This document shows positions 46,235 through 55,802 of a stretch of 64,000 bases of DNA, piece after piece (within the stretch, counting starts at the first letter, position 1; the number at the start of each line of letters is the position of its first letter). The notes below the pieces were generated by a model. The model did no database searches and was not told the origin of the DNA. It saw only the letters and a list, made by a program, of their open reading frames with translations. The DNA is from Methylobacterium sp. NMS14P. Lineage in GTDB: Bacteria; Pseudomonadota; Alphaproteobacteria; Rhizobiales; Beijerinckiaceae. The position numbers were made by a program, and so were the translations under genes. The stretch covers positions 3,704,501-3,768,500 of the forward strand of contig NZ_CP087106.1 in the NCBI RefSeq assembly GCF_028583545.1, in the 5' to 3' direction.

Positions 46235-47914
46235 ATGAGCAGCACGCTCCCGATCACCGGCCCGGACAAGTCCCTCGACTCGGCCCTGCGACGCCTGGCC
46301 CGACCGGTGGCGGACCGGGCGCGCTACTACCTGATCCTGCTCGCGCAGATCGGCGGCCTGCTGGTCCTGTTGAAGATCTCGCACGGCGTCACGGCGATCA
46401 ACAACTACTACGGCGTGGTGCTGCCCGTGGCGCTGGCCCTCGCGATGACGCGGGTGCGCTTCGCCGCCGCCGATCTCGCCGCGGTCCGGCTGCTGCAGAT
46501 GATCGGCGTGATCGCGGGCGCGTACGCGCTGATCCATTATCCGCTCTTCCCGATCGTCCTCCCGGGGACCAAGGCGACCGTCGCCGTCAGCGCCATCATG
46601 GCGCTCTGGGTCGCGGCCGTGGCAGGGGGCGTGCTCTGCCTGCGGTGGCCCTCCCTCGCCCTGATCAGCGCCACCTATCTGGTCTGGAGCAAGCAGGCGG
46701 TCATCCGGGTGACCGGCCTCTGGCACGGCCACATCATCGACGTGCTGCCGCTTGCGGAGGTGAGCTTCTGCCTCGTCGCGGGCCTGCTGGTGGCCCACGT
46801 GACCGCGCGGATCCATGACTGGCCGGGCCTCGGCGCCTCGGCGCGCACGGACGTCGGGGCGGCCAGTTCGATGTTCTCGAAGGTCCTGATCGCGGCGGCA
46901 ATCAGCATCCACCTCGGCAACTACTATTCCTCGTTCCTCGCCAAGGTCACGCTCGACGAGGGCCCGCTCTCCTGGCTGCTCAACAACGATCCCGGCAAGA
47001 TCTTCGTCGTCGGCCTCGACAACAACCACGTCCCCTACGCGGGCTGGCCTGTGCTGGTGGAGGGGATGCGGACGATCCTGAGCCATTCGAGCGCGCTGAC
47101 GAACACCCTCATCCTGCTCGGCCAGGGCATCGCCCTGGTGGGGATCCTCATGCCGCGCCGCTGGCTGCTGCTCCTGCTGCTCGGCTTCGACGTGATGCAC
47201 CTGTCGATCATCGTGCTCATGGGCGCCAACTTCGCCCCTTGGATCATGCTGAACCTCGCCATCGCGGCCGTCGTCGTCAGCCGGCACTACGAGCGCCCAC
47301 CGGTCTCGGTCGGGATCCTGTCGGTGCTGTTCATCCTGACCGGCAACACCTTCATGACCCAGGCCTGGCTCGGCTGGTACGACACTTTGGCCAACAACAA
47401 GATGTACTTCGAGGCGATCGACCGGAACGGCCAGCGGCACTACGTGCCGACCAACTTCTTCACCTTCTACTCCTACCCGTTCGCCCACATGGCCTACGGC
47501 GCGCCCGACGCGGCGCACGCCTTCGCCCTCGACAACCCGAATGGCGGGACTCAGGTGTTCCGCAAGGTCACGGCCTCGACGACCTGCGATGTTCCTGTCC
47601 TGACCGCACCGGACGGCATGGGCCAGGAATACTCGAAGGCGGAAATCGATGGGCCGGCGATGGACGCCTATATCCGGGGCTACCATCGCCTCGTGAGCAC
47701 CATCCGCGATAGGACGGGCCTGTTTCCCTACGCGCTCTATCCGCACCACTTCTTCGTGCCGCTCCAGTACGCCGCGGGCTTCGACACCGTCGCCATGGCC
47801 GACATCGTCGCCTACGTGTACCGGCGCGAGTCCGTCTGCTTCAGCATGCAGGACGGCGTCACCGTCCGCCGCGTGGTGTCCGAAGCCGAGCACAGGATCG
47901 ACCTGACCCCATGA
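46235..47914 (+). CDS. HTTM-like polytopic membrane protein
   Basis: A 559-residue protein with about ten hydrophobic helices in residues 30-390 and a soluble C-terminal region of some 170 residues. Motif-like text includes YLILLAQIGGLLVLLKISHG, LISATYLVWSKQAVIRVTGL, NNHVPYAGWPVLVEGMRTIL and MHLSIIVLMGANFAPWIMLN. The helix arrangement and the partner DCC gene recall HTTM (vitamin K-dependent carboxylase-like) proteins, which is a tentative match. The ATG at 46235 has GGAAGA ahead; an upstream frame start at 46172 lacks a ribosome site. It overlaps the DCC gene by four bases. Confidence 0.6.
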   Translation: MSSTLPITGPDKSLDSALRRLARPVADRARYYLILLAQIGGLLVLLKISHGVTAINNYYGVVLPVALALAMTRVRFAAADLAAVRLLQMIGVIAGAYALIHYPLFPIVLPGTKATVAVSAIMALWVAAVAGGVLCLRWPSLALISATYLVWSKQAVIRVTGLWHGHIIDVLPLAEVSFCLVAGLLVAHVTARIHDWPGLGASARTDVGAASSMFSKVLIAAAISIHLGNYYSSFLAKVTLDEGPLSWLLNNDPGKIFVVGLDNNHVPYAGWPVLVEGMRTILSHSSALTNTLILLGQGIALVGILMPRRWLLLLLLGFDVMHLSIIVLMGANFAPWIMLNLAIAAVVVSRHYERPPVSVGILSVLFILTGNTFMTQAWLGWYDTLANNKMYFEAIDRNGQRHYVPTNFFTFYSYPFAHMAYGAPDAAHAFALDNPNGGTQVFRKVTASTTCDVPVLTAPDGMGQEYSKAEIDGPAMDAYIRGYHRLVSTIRDRTGLFPYALYPHHFFVPLQYAAGFDTVAMADIVAYVYRRESVCFSMQDGVTVRRVVSEAEHRIDLTP

Positions 47915-48324
47915 CCACCCCCTCGACCGAGGCCGCCCTGACGGTGGTCTACGACGGCGAATGCCCGTTCTGCTCCAACTACGTGCACCTCATGGCCCTG
48001 CGCCGGTCGGTGGGCACCGTCGCCCTGGTGGACGCCCGGAGCGGCGGTCCCCTGGTCGACGAGATCACCCGGCGCGGGTACGACCTCAACGAGGGCATGG
48101 TCGTCCGGCACGGCCCGGATCTCTATTACGGCGCGGACGCGCTCGTCCTGCTGTCACGCCTCAGCGACGACCGGGGCGTGGCCAGCCGGCTCCTCGCGCG
48201 GCTGCTGCGCAGCCCGGGACGCGCGCGGCTGCTCTACCCGGCGATGAAGCTCGGGCGGCGCGTCACGCTTCTGATGCTCGGCCGGACGCTCCTCGCACAG
48301 CCCGGCGGCGCGCCGACCCGCTGA
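47911..48324 (+). CDS. DCC (DUF393) thiol-disulfide oxidoreductase family protein
   Basis: A 137-residue thioredoxin-fold-like protein. VVYDGECPFCSNYVHLMALR carries the conserved Cys-Pro-Phe-Cys pair near residue 17, which defines the DCC family; ALVDARSGG and GMVVRHGPDLYYGADALVLL follow. The overlap with the HTTM-like gene (ATGA) implies coupled translation. HTTM and DCC proteins are often neighbours or fused, so they likely form one membrane redox or carboxylase-like unit of unknown substrate. Confidence 0.9.
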   Translation: MTTPSTEAALTVVYDGECPFCSNYVHLMALRRSVGTVALVDARSGGPLVDEITRRGYDLNEGMVVRHGPDLYYGADALVLLSRLSDDRGVASRLLARLLRSPGRARLLYPAMKLGRRVTLLMLGRTLLAQPGGAPTR

Positions 48325-48364
48325 GCGGGCGGCACGACGACGACCTCCGCCGGAGCGAAGCGCC

Positions 48365-49291
48365 CTAGGCCCGAACGGAGGAGCGCGTCGGCAGCGTCCG
48401 CGCGCTGTGCCAGGCGAAGGCCAGGACGCCGGACAGGTTGGCGGTCACGAGGGCCCGCCACGTCAGGCCGAGATGCGCGTCGAAGCACGGGCCCCCGACC
48501 AGTTCGCGGGCGGCGTTGCGGGCTGACCAGTACAGGTGCTTGATCAGCCACGGGCTGCGGCCGATGTGTTTGGCGTAGAGCGCGCCGTTGCCGAACTGGT
48601 AGTTCCAGTGCAGACGGTCGATCGTGCGCGGATCCCGGCGCCCGTGGAAGTGCTTGACGCTCATGTCGGGCACGTACTCGACGGCCACGCCGGCCGCCCA
48701 GCCGCGATAGATGAAGTCCGTATCTTCGGCCGCGCGGAACGTCGCTCCGGGGCCGAACGCCGCGTCGAACCCGCCGATCCGCTCGATGACGGCCCGGCTG
48801 CAGGTCATGTTGCAACCGTGGACGAAGCCGCCGGGATGGGCCGGGTACGTCAGCCGGCTGGCCCGGGCGTCGGTCTTCGTGGTGAAGTCGATGTCCTGCG
48901 CCGATCCCAGCTCGACCCGGCCACCGCGAATGATGCTCTCCGTGTCGCCGGCATAGTGCGCGATCAGATCTCGCAGATACTGATCCGACAGGACACAATC
49001 GTCATCGATAAACGCGATGATGTCGCCGGAAGAACGCGCGATCGCGGCATTTCGAGACCCGGCGACGCCGGGGCGCGACTGTGCGAGGAGCAGAACATCG
49101 AACCGATCCGTTGGGACGGAAGCCGACCAGCGCTTCAACGCCGTATCCGTCCCATCCTGCGACCCGTTATCCACCACGATGATCTCGGCCTCAGCGTCCG
49201 GCACGGCCTCGATCGCGCGCGTCACCGAGTCTAGCGTCTCCAGGAGGGACGCGACACGGTTCCGTGTACATACGATAAAGCTGACTTTCAT
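48365..49291 (-). CDS. Family 2 glycosyltransferase
   Basis: A 308-residue GT-A fold enzyme. The N-terminus KVSFIVCTRNRVASLLETLD begins the nucleotide-sugar domain; EIIVVDNGSQDGTDTALKRW follows, and the metal motif is in IIAFIDDDCVLSD. The acceptor-side block GGFDAAFGPGATFRAAEDTD has the typical Glu-Asp. It should build a polysaccharide side chain at the cytoplasmic face of the membrane. It ends 40 bases from the converging DCC gene and is divergent from the flippase. Confidence 0.92.
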   Translation of the reverse strand: MKVSFIVCTRNRVASLLETLDSVTRAIEAVPDAEAEIIVVDNGSQDGTDTALKRWSASVPTDRFDVLLLAQSRPGVAGSRNAAIARSSGDIIAFIDDDCVLSDQYLRDLIAHYAGDTESIIRGGRVELGSAQDIDFTTKTDARASRLTYPAHPGGFVHGCNMTCSRAVIERIGGFDAAFGPGATFRAAEDTDFIYRGWAAGVAVEYVPDMSVKHFHGRRDPRTIDRLHWNYQFGNGALYAKHIGRSPWLIKHLYWSARNAARELVGGPCFDAHLGLTWRALVTANLSGVLAFAWHSARTLPTRSSVRA

Positions 49292-50099
49292 TTGGCATTA
49301 TCTCGGAAATACTGCCAGGATCCGGGCTTCGTAGAACAAGCCACAGACAAGATATAGTAATATTAATGCAATTCATCGAGTCGTGCGCCGTAGGGAGAGC
49401 TACGCCTTTTGGATGCGGAACCAAATATCCTGCAGATGTGGCGTCGCAAAAATCGCGGTTCCTGAGGCAAAGCGACCGCCGCTTCGATCCTCGCGCGAGC
49501 TATAGAAGGAGTCCAGGCCCGCGCCGTGATCCGACCGCGATCTAACGTTCTCGATCCCATCGCGACACCAATCCCGAAATACATTTCAAAAATTTACTGT
49601 CTTATCGCCAGAAATCCATAACACGACCACCGCGCACAGCATCGAAGAACGGGATCGCACGCGCGACGACCGGGATTTCAAATCGGCTGCGAGCGTTCTC
49701 GATCGTCCGTTCAGATCATCCTGACCAAGTCGGTCACCGGTCGGAAAATCGGGCTCTCGAAGTCGCGGGACAACTCGGCGCTGACGGGCCGAGCCGCGCC
49801 GGAAGTCGCCGATAGAGAATGAATGTCTGAGATCCTGAATTTTTCTGCCGATAAGTCCCAATTCTATTCGCCCGATACGGGAAGAGGCTCCTCTTCCCTC
49901 GCGGAAAGCTGAAAGTTTCAGGCATCTCCGCGGCACCGGAGCTTCACGGCAGGCCGGCTCGGCCTCGGCCATCGGGCGTGGGCCCAATCCTCCGATTGGC
50001 CAGCTGCCACGGTCGGCCAGGCACTGTTAAGCCGTCCTGACCGATCGCGCCCTGGTAGCCGCCAGCGCCGCCGCCACCCTGTCGCGTCCGAAGGATCCC
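49292..50099. other. Long, relatively AT-rich divergent intergenic region
   Basis: 808 bases between divergent GT2 and flippase genes, clearly less GC-rich than the rest, especially at 49290-49390 and 49580-49620. It should contain both promoters. Short leftward frames (49363-49584, 49586-49987) have no ribosome site, odd composition and no family resemblance. No insertion-sequence ends were found. Confidence 0.6.
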
Positions 50100-51608
50100 A
50101 TGGCAGAACTCCGAGAGGGGCCGGAAGCGACGGCGCCGCCCGCGTTCTCGAAGCGCCGGAGCCTGGCCTGGATGGGGTTCTGCCAGGGCGGCCTGTTCCT
50201 GGCACAGTTCGGCACCTCGCTGGCCCTGGCACGCCTGCTCACGCCCCATGAGACCGGCATCTTCAGCCTCGCCGCCGCCATCGCGGGCCTGCTGTCGACG
50301 CTGCGCTCCTGCGGCCTGTCGAGCTACATCGTCCGGGCGGAGCGGGTGGATGCGGCCCTGCTGGCGAGCGTCTTCACGGTGAACCTGATGCTGTCGGGCG
50401 CGGCCGCGATCCTGATCCTGGCGTTCAGCGTGTTCGGCAGCGTCCTCCTCGGCGAGCCGGATGTCCAGCGCGCCCTGGCCATCCTCGCCGTGGTGCCCCT
50501 TGTCGGGGCGCTGGAGTTCCGCCCGGCCGCCATGATCGAGCGGCACGGCAATTTCCGCGGCGTGGCCCTGGTCAACATGCTGCGCGGTCTCGTCGCCAGC
50601 GGCGCGATGCTGGCGCTGGCCCTCCTCGGCTTCAGCTACATGAGCCAGGCCTACGGGCAGGCGGCGGGCGCCGTCGCGGCAGCGCTGGCGGCGAACGGCC
50701 TCGGCCTGCGCTACGTGTCGCTCCGCGTGGGACTCGCCGGCTGGCGCGAGATCCTGACCTACGGCGGCCGGCTCTTCGCCATCGCGGGGATCGCGGGGAT
50801 CGCCGGCCGGATGGGCGACCTCGTCCTCGGGCGGATGCTCGGGCTCAGCGCCCTCGGCCTCTACTCCCGCGCGGCGAGCCTCAACACCCTGATGTGGGAC
50901 CATCTGCACGTGGTGATCACCCGCATCACCTTCGTGGACCTCGCCAACCAGCAGCGGAACGGACAGTCCCTGCGCACCTGCTACCTCCACACGTTGCGGA
51001 TGATCACCGTGCTGCTCTGGCCGGCCTTCGCGGGCGCGGCCGTCCTGGCCGGGCCGATCGTGCGCGTCCTGCTCGGGCCGGGCTGGGAGGGCGCGGCGCT
51101 GCCCTTCTGCCTGCTGTCCCTGGCCGCGATCGTCCTGACCTCGCTCAGCATGACCTGGGAGGTGTTCCTGATCCGGGACCAGACCGCCCTGCAGGCGCGG
51201 TTCGAGTTCCTGCGCCACGGCGCCGGCCTCGTGATGTTCAGCGCCGGCTGCCTGTTCGGCCTCGGCGGCGCGGGCGCGGCCCGGATCGGCGAGGCGCTCC
51301 TGGCGGTCGGCCTCTACCGGCCGCATCTCGAGCGGATGACCGACACGTTCAGGCGCGACTACGCCCCCATCTACCTCCACGCCGCCACCCTGACGGCGAT
51401 CGCCGTCGCGCCCGCCATCCTGGTCATGTCGGCCTGGGGCTGGTCGGCCGAGACGCCGCTCCCGAGCCTCGCGGCCGCGATCGCCGCGGGCATCGCGGGC
51501 TGGGTCTGCGGCCTCTGGTACCTGGACCATCCCCTCGTCGCGGAAGCGCGCCTGCTGCTCGCGCACATGCGCCCGGCCCGCCCGGCCACGACCGTTTCGG
51601 ACCTCTAG
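50100..51608 (+). CDS. Oligosaccharide flippase family protein (Wzx/WzxC-like)
   Basis: A 502-residue membrane protein with about 12-14 helices. The N-terminus SLAWMGFCQGGLFLAQFGTS, LALARLLTPHETGIFSLAAA and AAAIAGLLSTLRSCGLSSYI is typical of the polysaccharide transport family, as is LGRMLGLSALGLYSRAASLN in the middle. It would flip lipid-linked oligosaccharide across the inner membrane. Unlike the polymerase and GT25 genes on its left it is intact. Confidence 0.88.
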   Translation: MAELREGPEATAPPAFSKRRSLAWMGFCQGGLFLAQFGTSLALARLLTPHETGIFSLAAAIAGLLSTLRSCGLSSYIVRAERVDAALLASVFTVNLMLSGAAAILILAFSVFGSVLLGEPDVQRALAILAVVPLVGALEFRPAAMIERHGNFRGVALVNMLRGLVASGAMLALALLGFSYMSQAYGQAAGAVAAALAANGLGLRYVSLRVGLAGWREILTYGGRLFAIAGIAGIAGRMGDLVLGRMLGLSALGLYSRAASLNTLMWDHLHVVITRITFVDLANQQRNGQSLRTCYLHTLRMITVLLWPAFAGAAVLAGPIVRVLLGPGWEGAALPFCLLSLAAIVLTSLSMTWEVFLIRDQTALQARFEFLRHGAGLVMFSAGCLFGLGGAGAARIGEALLAVGLYRPHLERMTDTFRRDYAPIYLHAATLTAIAVAPAILVMSAWGWSAETPLPSLAAAIAAGIAGWVCGLWYLDHPLVAEARLLLAHMRPARPATTVSDL

Positions 51609-51822
51609 GGCCGTTGTCGATCACGTTGGGATGGGGGCGATAGCCGGGCGCGTGCCGCCGCGAGGCGCGGGTCCCCTCTCCCGTGCGGGATGGGGGCATG
51701 CGCCGCTCGGCCGCGCGGGCGCCAGATCGTCCCCTGCGGAGGGGGCCACGCCGCACGCTTGCGCTTCCGCGCGCCGGGGCGCGATATGACCGGATACGAC
51801 GGCGGCGCGGGACGATCGCGGG

Positions 51823-52716
51823 ATGGCGGATTTCCGCAGCTTGGAGGTGTTCTACTGGGTCGCGAAACTCTCGAGCTTCCGCCGCGCCAGCGAGAAGGTG
51901 AACACCACGCAGCCGGCGGTCTCCCAGCGCATCGCGGCCCTGGAGCACGAGTACGGGACGCTGTTCGAGCGCCGCAGCCGGGACGTCGCGCTGACGGAGC
52001 GGGGACGCCTGCTCCTCGGCTTCGCGGAGCGGTTCCTGGCGCTCCAAACCGAGATGAGCGCGGCCCTGCACGAGACCGGCCGGACGCGGGGCACCCTGCG
52101 GCTCGGCGTGTCCGAGACGATCGTCCACCTTTGGCTGTCGCGCTTCATCGAGCGCATGCGCGCCGCTCATCCCGGGATCGGCGTCGACATCACCGTCGAC
52201 ATCTCGCCGAACATGCAGGCCGCCCTCGTCGCCGACGAGATCGACCTTGCCTTCCTCGTCGGCCCGATCACCCTGCCGAGCTTCGCCAACCGGCCCCTGT
52301 TCAGCACACCGATCGCCTGGATCGCCGCGCCGGGCCTGCTGCCGGGCGACGAGCCCCTGAGCCTCGGCGCGCTGCTGCACCACCCGCTCATCACCTACCC
52401 GCGCAACACCAGTCCGTACGTCGAGTTGCGCGACCTCGTCCTCCAGGAGAACCTCCTGCCGAGCCAGATCCACACGAGCGCCTCCCTGGCCACGATCGTG
52501 AAGATGGGCGTCGAGGCCCTCGGGATCTGCGTGATACCGCCGGCCGTGGTCGAGGCCGAACTCCGTGCCGGCACCCTGCGGGTCCTGCCGGCCGAACCGA
52601 TGCTCTCGGACCTGACCTTCACGGCGATGCACACGAAGCGGCCGGCCCACCACTTCGTGGCGGACGCGGCCCGCCTCGCCCAGGAGGTCGCCGAGACCTG
52701 GGCTGCCGCCCGATAA
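51823..52716 (+). CDS. LysR family transcriptional regulator of the 5-oxoproline region
   Basis: A 297-residue regulator. The winged helix covers MADFRSLEVFYWVAKLSSFR, RASEKVNTTQPAVSQRIAAL and LFERRSRDVALTERG. The effector domain has GTLRLGVSETIVHLWLSRFI, VDITVDISPNMQAALVADEI and VKMGVEALGICVIPPAVVEA. It is transcribed in the same direction as, and lies upstream of, the DUF1445, MFS and pxpABC genes, with a gap of 165 bases, and likely controls them. Confidence 0.92.
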   Translation: MADFRSLEVFYWVAKLSSFRRASEKVNTTQPAVSQRIAALEHEYGTLFERRSRDVALTERGRLLLGFAERFLALQTEMSAALHETGRTRGTLRLGVSETIVHLWLSRFIERMRAAHPGIGVDITVDISPNMQAALVADEIDLAFLVGPITLPSFANRPLFSTPIAWIAAPGLLPGDEPLSLGALLHHPLITYPRNTSPYVELRDLVLQENLLPSQIHTSASLATIVKMGVEALGICVIPPAVVEAELRAGTLRVLPAEPMLSDLTFTAMHTKRPAHHFVADAARLAQEVAETWAAAR

Positions 52717-52881
52717 GACCGGTTTATCGCTCCCCATTCGCAATCACGATTGGCGTGCCTCGCGGCGCGATGGGATCGTTGCCGCAGGAAATGAATCGCT
52801 GAAGCGATCGGGATCTTGCGGAATCCGGACGGCCGACGCGGCCGCTCCGGCGCGCGACGACCAGCCAGGGAGATCAACGCG

Positions 52882-53697
52882 GTGAGCCAGCACGCGGGCG
52901 CCGACGGCGCGCCACCTGTCTTCGCCGACGCCGCGGACGCGCGGCGCGCGATCCGCGCGGGTCGGTTCCGGGGCCACACCTCGGGTCTCGTTCCCGCCCA
53001 CGCGCAGGGCAACCTGATGATCCTGCCGCGGGCCATGGCGGAGGATTTCCACCGCTTCTGCCAGCAGAACCCGAAGCCGTGCCCGATCCTCGGCGTCTCG
53101 CAGCCCGGCGCCCACGCGCTTCCGACGCTGGGGACCGATCTCGACCTCGCCACCGACGTCCCCGGCTACCGCGTCTACGAGGACGGCGAGCTCGTGGCGG
53201 AGCTGCCCGACCTGACCGGTGTGTGGCGGGACGATCTCGTCACCTTCGTCCTCGGCTGCTCCTTCTCGTTCGAGGCCGGCCTGATCGAGGCGGGCATCCC
53301 GCTCCGGCACGTCGCCCTCGGCCGCAACGTCGCGATGTACCGGACCTCGATCGCCACCCAACCGTCGGGCCCGTTCCACGGCCCCCTGGTGGTCTCCATG
53401 CGACCGATGAAGGCGGCGGACGCCATCAAAGCCGTGCAGGTGACGGCCCGGATGCCGGCGGTCCACGGGGCGCCGATCCATCTCGGCGACCCGGGCCTGA
53501 TCGGCATCCGCGACCTCGCGCGGCCGGATTTCGGCGACCCCGTGCCGATCGAGCCCGACGAGATCCCGGTCTTCTGGGCCTGCGGGGTCACCCCGCAGGC
53601 GGTGGCGATGGCGGCGCGGCTGCCGCTCTGCATCACCCACGCGCCCGGTCACATGCTGATCACCGACCTCCTCAACCGCGACCTGCCGTTCCTGTGA
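52882..53697 (+). CDS. DUF1445 putative hydro-lyase (YcsI family)
   Basis: A 271-residue soluble protein of the DUF1445/YcsI family, annotated in the family as a putative hydro-lyase. Blocks are [74 protein letters not shown] and [20 protein letters not shown]. The GTG at 52882 with AGGGAGA ahead is chosen over an upstream start. In many genomes the gene sits with pxpABC, as here, and may act on D-glutamate or a related cyclic or dehydrated amino acid. Confidence 0.9.
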   Translation: MSQHAGADGAPPVFADAADARRAIRAGRFRGHTSGLVPAHAQGNLMILPRAMAEDFHRFCQQNPKPCPILGVSQPGAHALPTLGTDLDLATDVPGYRVYEDGELVAELPDLTGVWRDDLVTFVLGCSFSFEAGLIEAGIPLRHVALGRNVAMYRTSIATQPSGPFHGPLVVSMRPMKAADAIKAVQVTARMPAVHGAPIHLGDPGLIGIRDLARPDFGDPVPIEPDEIPVFWACGVTPQAVAMAARLPLCITHAPGHMLITDLLNRDLPFL

Positions 53698-53740
53698 CCC
53701 TCCCGGCCGCGCGGCGGCCCGTCCGCAAAGGAGTTGCGCC

Positions 53741-55012
53741 ATGTGGGTGAAAGACACGAGTCCGGCGGAGCGCCGGGTCCTGGGCGCGGCCTTCGCGGGC
53801 TACGGCGTCGATGCGTTCGACTACATGGTCTACACGTTCCTGATCCCGACGCTGGTCGTGGTCTGGGGCCTGACCAAGGTCGAGGCCGGCAACATCGCCA
53901 CCGCCGCGCTGGTGACCTCGGCGATCGGCGGCTGGGCGGCCGGGATCCTGGCCGACCGCTACGGCCGGGTCGTCGTCCTGCAGGGCACCGTCGCGTGGTT
54001 CACCCTGTTCACGGTGCTCAGCGGCTTCACCCATTCCTACGAGCAGCTGCTCGTGACCCGCGCGCTGCAGGGCTTCGGCTTCGGCGGCGAGTGGGCGGTG
54101 GGCTCCGTGCTGATCGCCGAGACGATCCAGGCCCGCTACCGCGGCAAGGCGGTGGGGCTCGTCCAGTCGAGCTGGGCGGTCGGCTGGGCCTGCGCGGCGA
54201 TCGCCTTCTGGGCCGTGTTCGCCCTGGCGGAGCCGGCGGTGGCGTGGCGGATCCTGTTCTGGCTGGGCGCCCTCCCCTCGGTGCTGATCTTCTGGATCCG
54301 CCGCAACATCGAGGATCCCGAGGTCTACCGGCAGACCCGCGCCGCCATGCGGGACGTCGGCGACACCGGCAGCTTCCTCGACATCTTCTCTCGGCCGCTG
54401 ATCGGCCGGACCGTCCTGGCGAGCCTGCTCGCGACCGGCATGCAGGGCGGCTACTACGCGGTGACCACGTGGCTCCCGACCTACCTGAAGACCGAGCGCA
54501 ACCTCTCGGTTCTGAACACCAGCGGCTACCTGCTGATGCTGATCTTCGGGTCGTTCGTCGGGTATCTGACCAGCGCCTGGCTCTCCGACCGCATCGGCCG
54601 CCGCCTGGGCTTCATCCTGTTCGGCTTCTGCGCCGGCGTTCTCGTCCTGGCCTACACGCTGATCCCGATCACCGACCCGGTGATGCTGGTCCTCGGCTTC
54701 CCCCTGGGCTTCTTCCTCTCCGGCGTCTTCTCCGGGATGGGCGCCTTCCTGAGCGAGCTGTTCCCGAGCCGGATCCGCGGCTCGGCGCAGGGCTTCTGCT
54801 ACAATTTCGGCCGCGCCACCGGCGCGATCTGCCCCGCCGTGGTGGGCCACCTCAGCGGCTCGCTGACACTCGGCATCGCCATCGGCGTCGTGGCGGCGGG
54901 CGCCTATTGCCTCGTGATCGTCGCGGCGCTTCTCTTGCCGGAAACGGCGGGCCGCGCGCTCGATTCTCGCAGCGCGGATCCGGCCGAGCCGGAACCCGTT
55001 GCGGCCTTATGA
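53741..55012 (+). CDS. MFS transporter (aromatic acid/H+ symporter-like)
   Basis: A 423-residue permease with twelve helices. The signature loop after helix 2 is GGWAAGILADRYGRVVVLQG, and YGVDAFDYMVYTFLIPTLVV opens helix 1. A second similar loop TSAWLSDRIGRRLGFILFGF follows helix 8. The pattern matches the metabolite:H+ symporter branch. Lying between the DUF1445 and pxpA genes, it probably imports 5-oxoproline or a related acid; specificity is inference. Confidence 0.92.
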   Translation: MWVKDTSPAERRVLGAAFAGYGVDAFDYMVYTFLIPTLVVVWGLTKVEAGNIATAALVTSAIGGWAAGILADRYGRVVVLQGTVAWFTLFTVLSGFTHSYEQLLVTRALQGFGFGGEWAVGSVLIAETIQARYRGKAVGLVQSSWAVGWACAAIAFWAVFALAEPAVAWRILFWLGALPSVLIFWIRRNIEDPEVYRQTRAAMRDVGDTGSFLDIFSRPLIGRTVLASLLATGMQGGYYAVTTWLPTYLKTERNLSVLNTSGYLLMLIFGSFVGYLTSAWLSDRIGRRLGFILFGFCAGVLVLAYTLIPITDPVMLVLGFPLGFFLSGVFSGMGAFLSELFPSRIRGSAQGFCYNFGRATGAICPAVVGHLSGSLTLGIAIGVVAAGAYCLVIVAALLLPETAGRALDSRSADPAEPEPVAAL

Positions 55013-55040
55013 GACCCGATCGGCACGCGGAGCGGCGGCG

Positions 55041-55802
55041 ATGACCAGCGTGGACCTGAATTCCGACCTCGGCGAGGGCTACGGCGCCTACGCCTGCGGC
55101 GACGACGCGGCGATCCTCGGGATCGTCACCTCGGCCAACGTCGCCTGCGGGCTCCACGCCGGCGACCCCGAGATCATGGCCCGGACCTTCGCGCTGGCGA
55201 AGGAGCGCGGCGTCGCCGTCGGCGCCCATCCGGGCTTCCCGGACCTCTGGGGATTCGGGCGGCGGCGGATGCCGTACAGCCCGGCCGAGATCGAGCGGCT
55301 CGTCGCCTACCAGATCGGCGCCGCGCAGGCGCTCGCCGCCTATGCCGGCCACCGCATCACCTACGTGAAGGCGCACGGGGCCTTGGCCAACGTCGCCGCG
55401 GAGGAGCGGCCGGTGGCCGACGCCATCGCCCGCGCGGTCCGCGCGGTGGACCGGGAGCTCGCGCTGCTCGCCATCGCGCTGACCGCCCAGGTGCCGGCGG
55501 GCGAGGCCTGCGGCCTCGAGGTTCACCAGGAGATCTTCGCCGACCGCGGCTACACGCCGTCCGGCCTGCTGATCCCCCGCAGCCAGCCCGGCGCGATGAT
55601 CACCGATGCCGGCGAGGCGGCCGACCGCGTCCTGCGCATGGTCGAGGCGGGCGCGATCCTCACGGCCGACGGTCAAACGCTGCCGACGCCGATCCACTCG
55701 ATCTGCGTCCACGGCGATTCCGACCACGCCGTCGCCACGGCGCGGGCGGTGCGGACCCGGCTGGAGGGCGCGGGCGTCACGCTGGCGCCGTTCCGGCCGT
55801 GA
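55041..55802 (+). CDS. pxpA: 5-oxoprolinase subunit A (LamB/YcsF family)
   Basis: A 253-residue subunit. Family blocks are SVDLNSDLGEGYGAYACGDD, AAILGIVTSANVACGLHAGD, GVAVGAHPGFPDLWGFGRRR, ITYVKAHGALANVAAEERPV and EVHQEIFADRGYTPSGLLIP. PxpA with PxpB and PxpC cleaves 5-oxo-L-proline to glutamate at the cost of ATP. The ATG at 55041 matches the family start; the upstream frame has no homology. The stop overlaps the pxpB GTG. Confidence 0.95.
   Translation: MTSVDLNSDLGEGYGAYACGDDAAILGIVTSANVACGLHAGDPEIMARTFALAKERGVAVGAHPGFPDLWGFGRRRMPYSPAEIERLVAYQIGAAQALAAYAGHRITYVKAHGALANVAAEERPVADAIARAVRAVDRELALLAIALTAQVPAGEACGLEVHQEIFADRGYTPSGLLIPRSQPGAMITDAGEAADRVLRMVEAGAILTADGQTLPTPIHSICVHGDSDHAVATARAVRTRLEGAGVTLAPFRP

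Noticed and set aside
45908..47893. A 661-codon leftward frame
   Set aside because: It is antisense to the HTTM-like gene and is rich in His, Asp and Arg with no domain.
49586..49987. A 133-codon leftward ORF in the polysaccharide locus gap
   Set aside because: No ribosome site, arginine- and serine-rich text without a domain, and AT-rich borders; coding is not supported.
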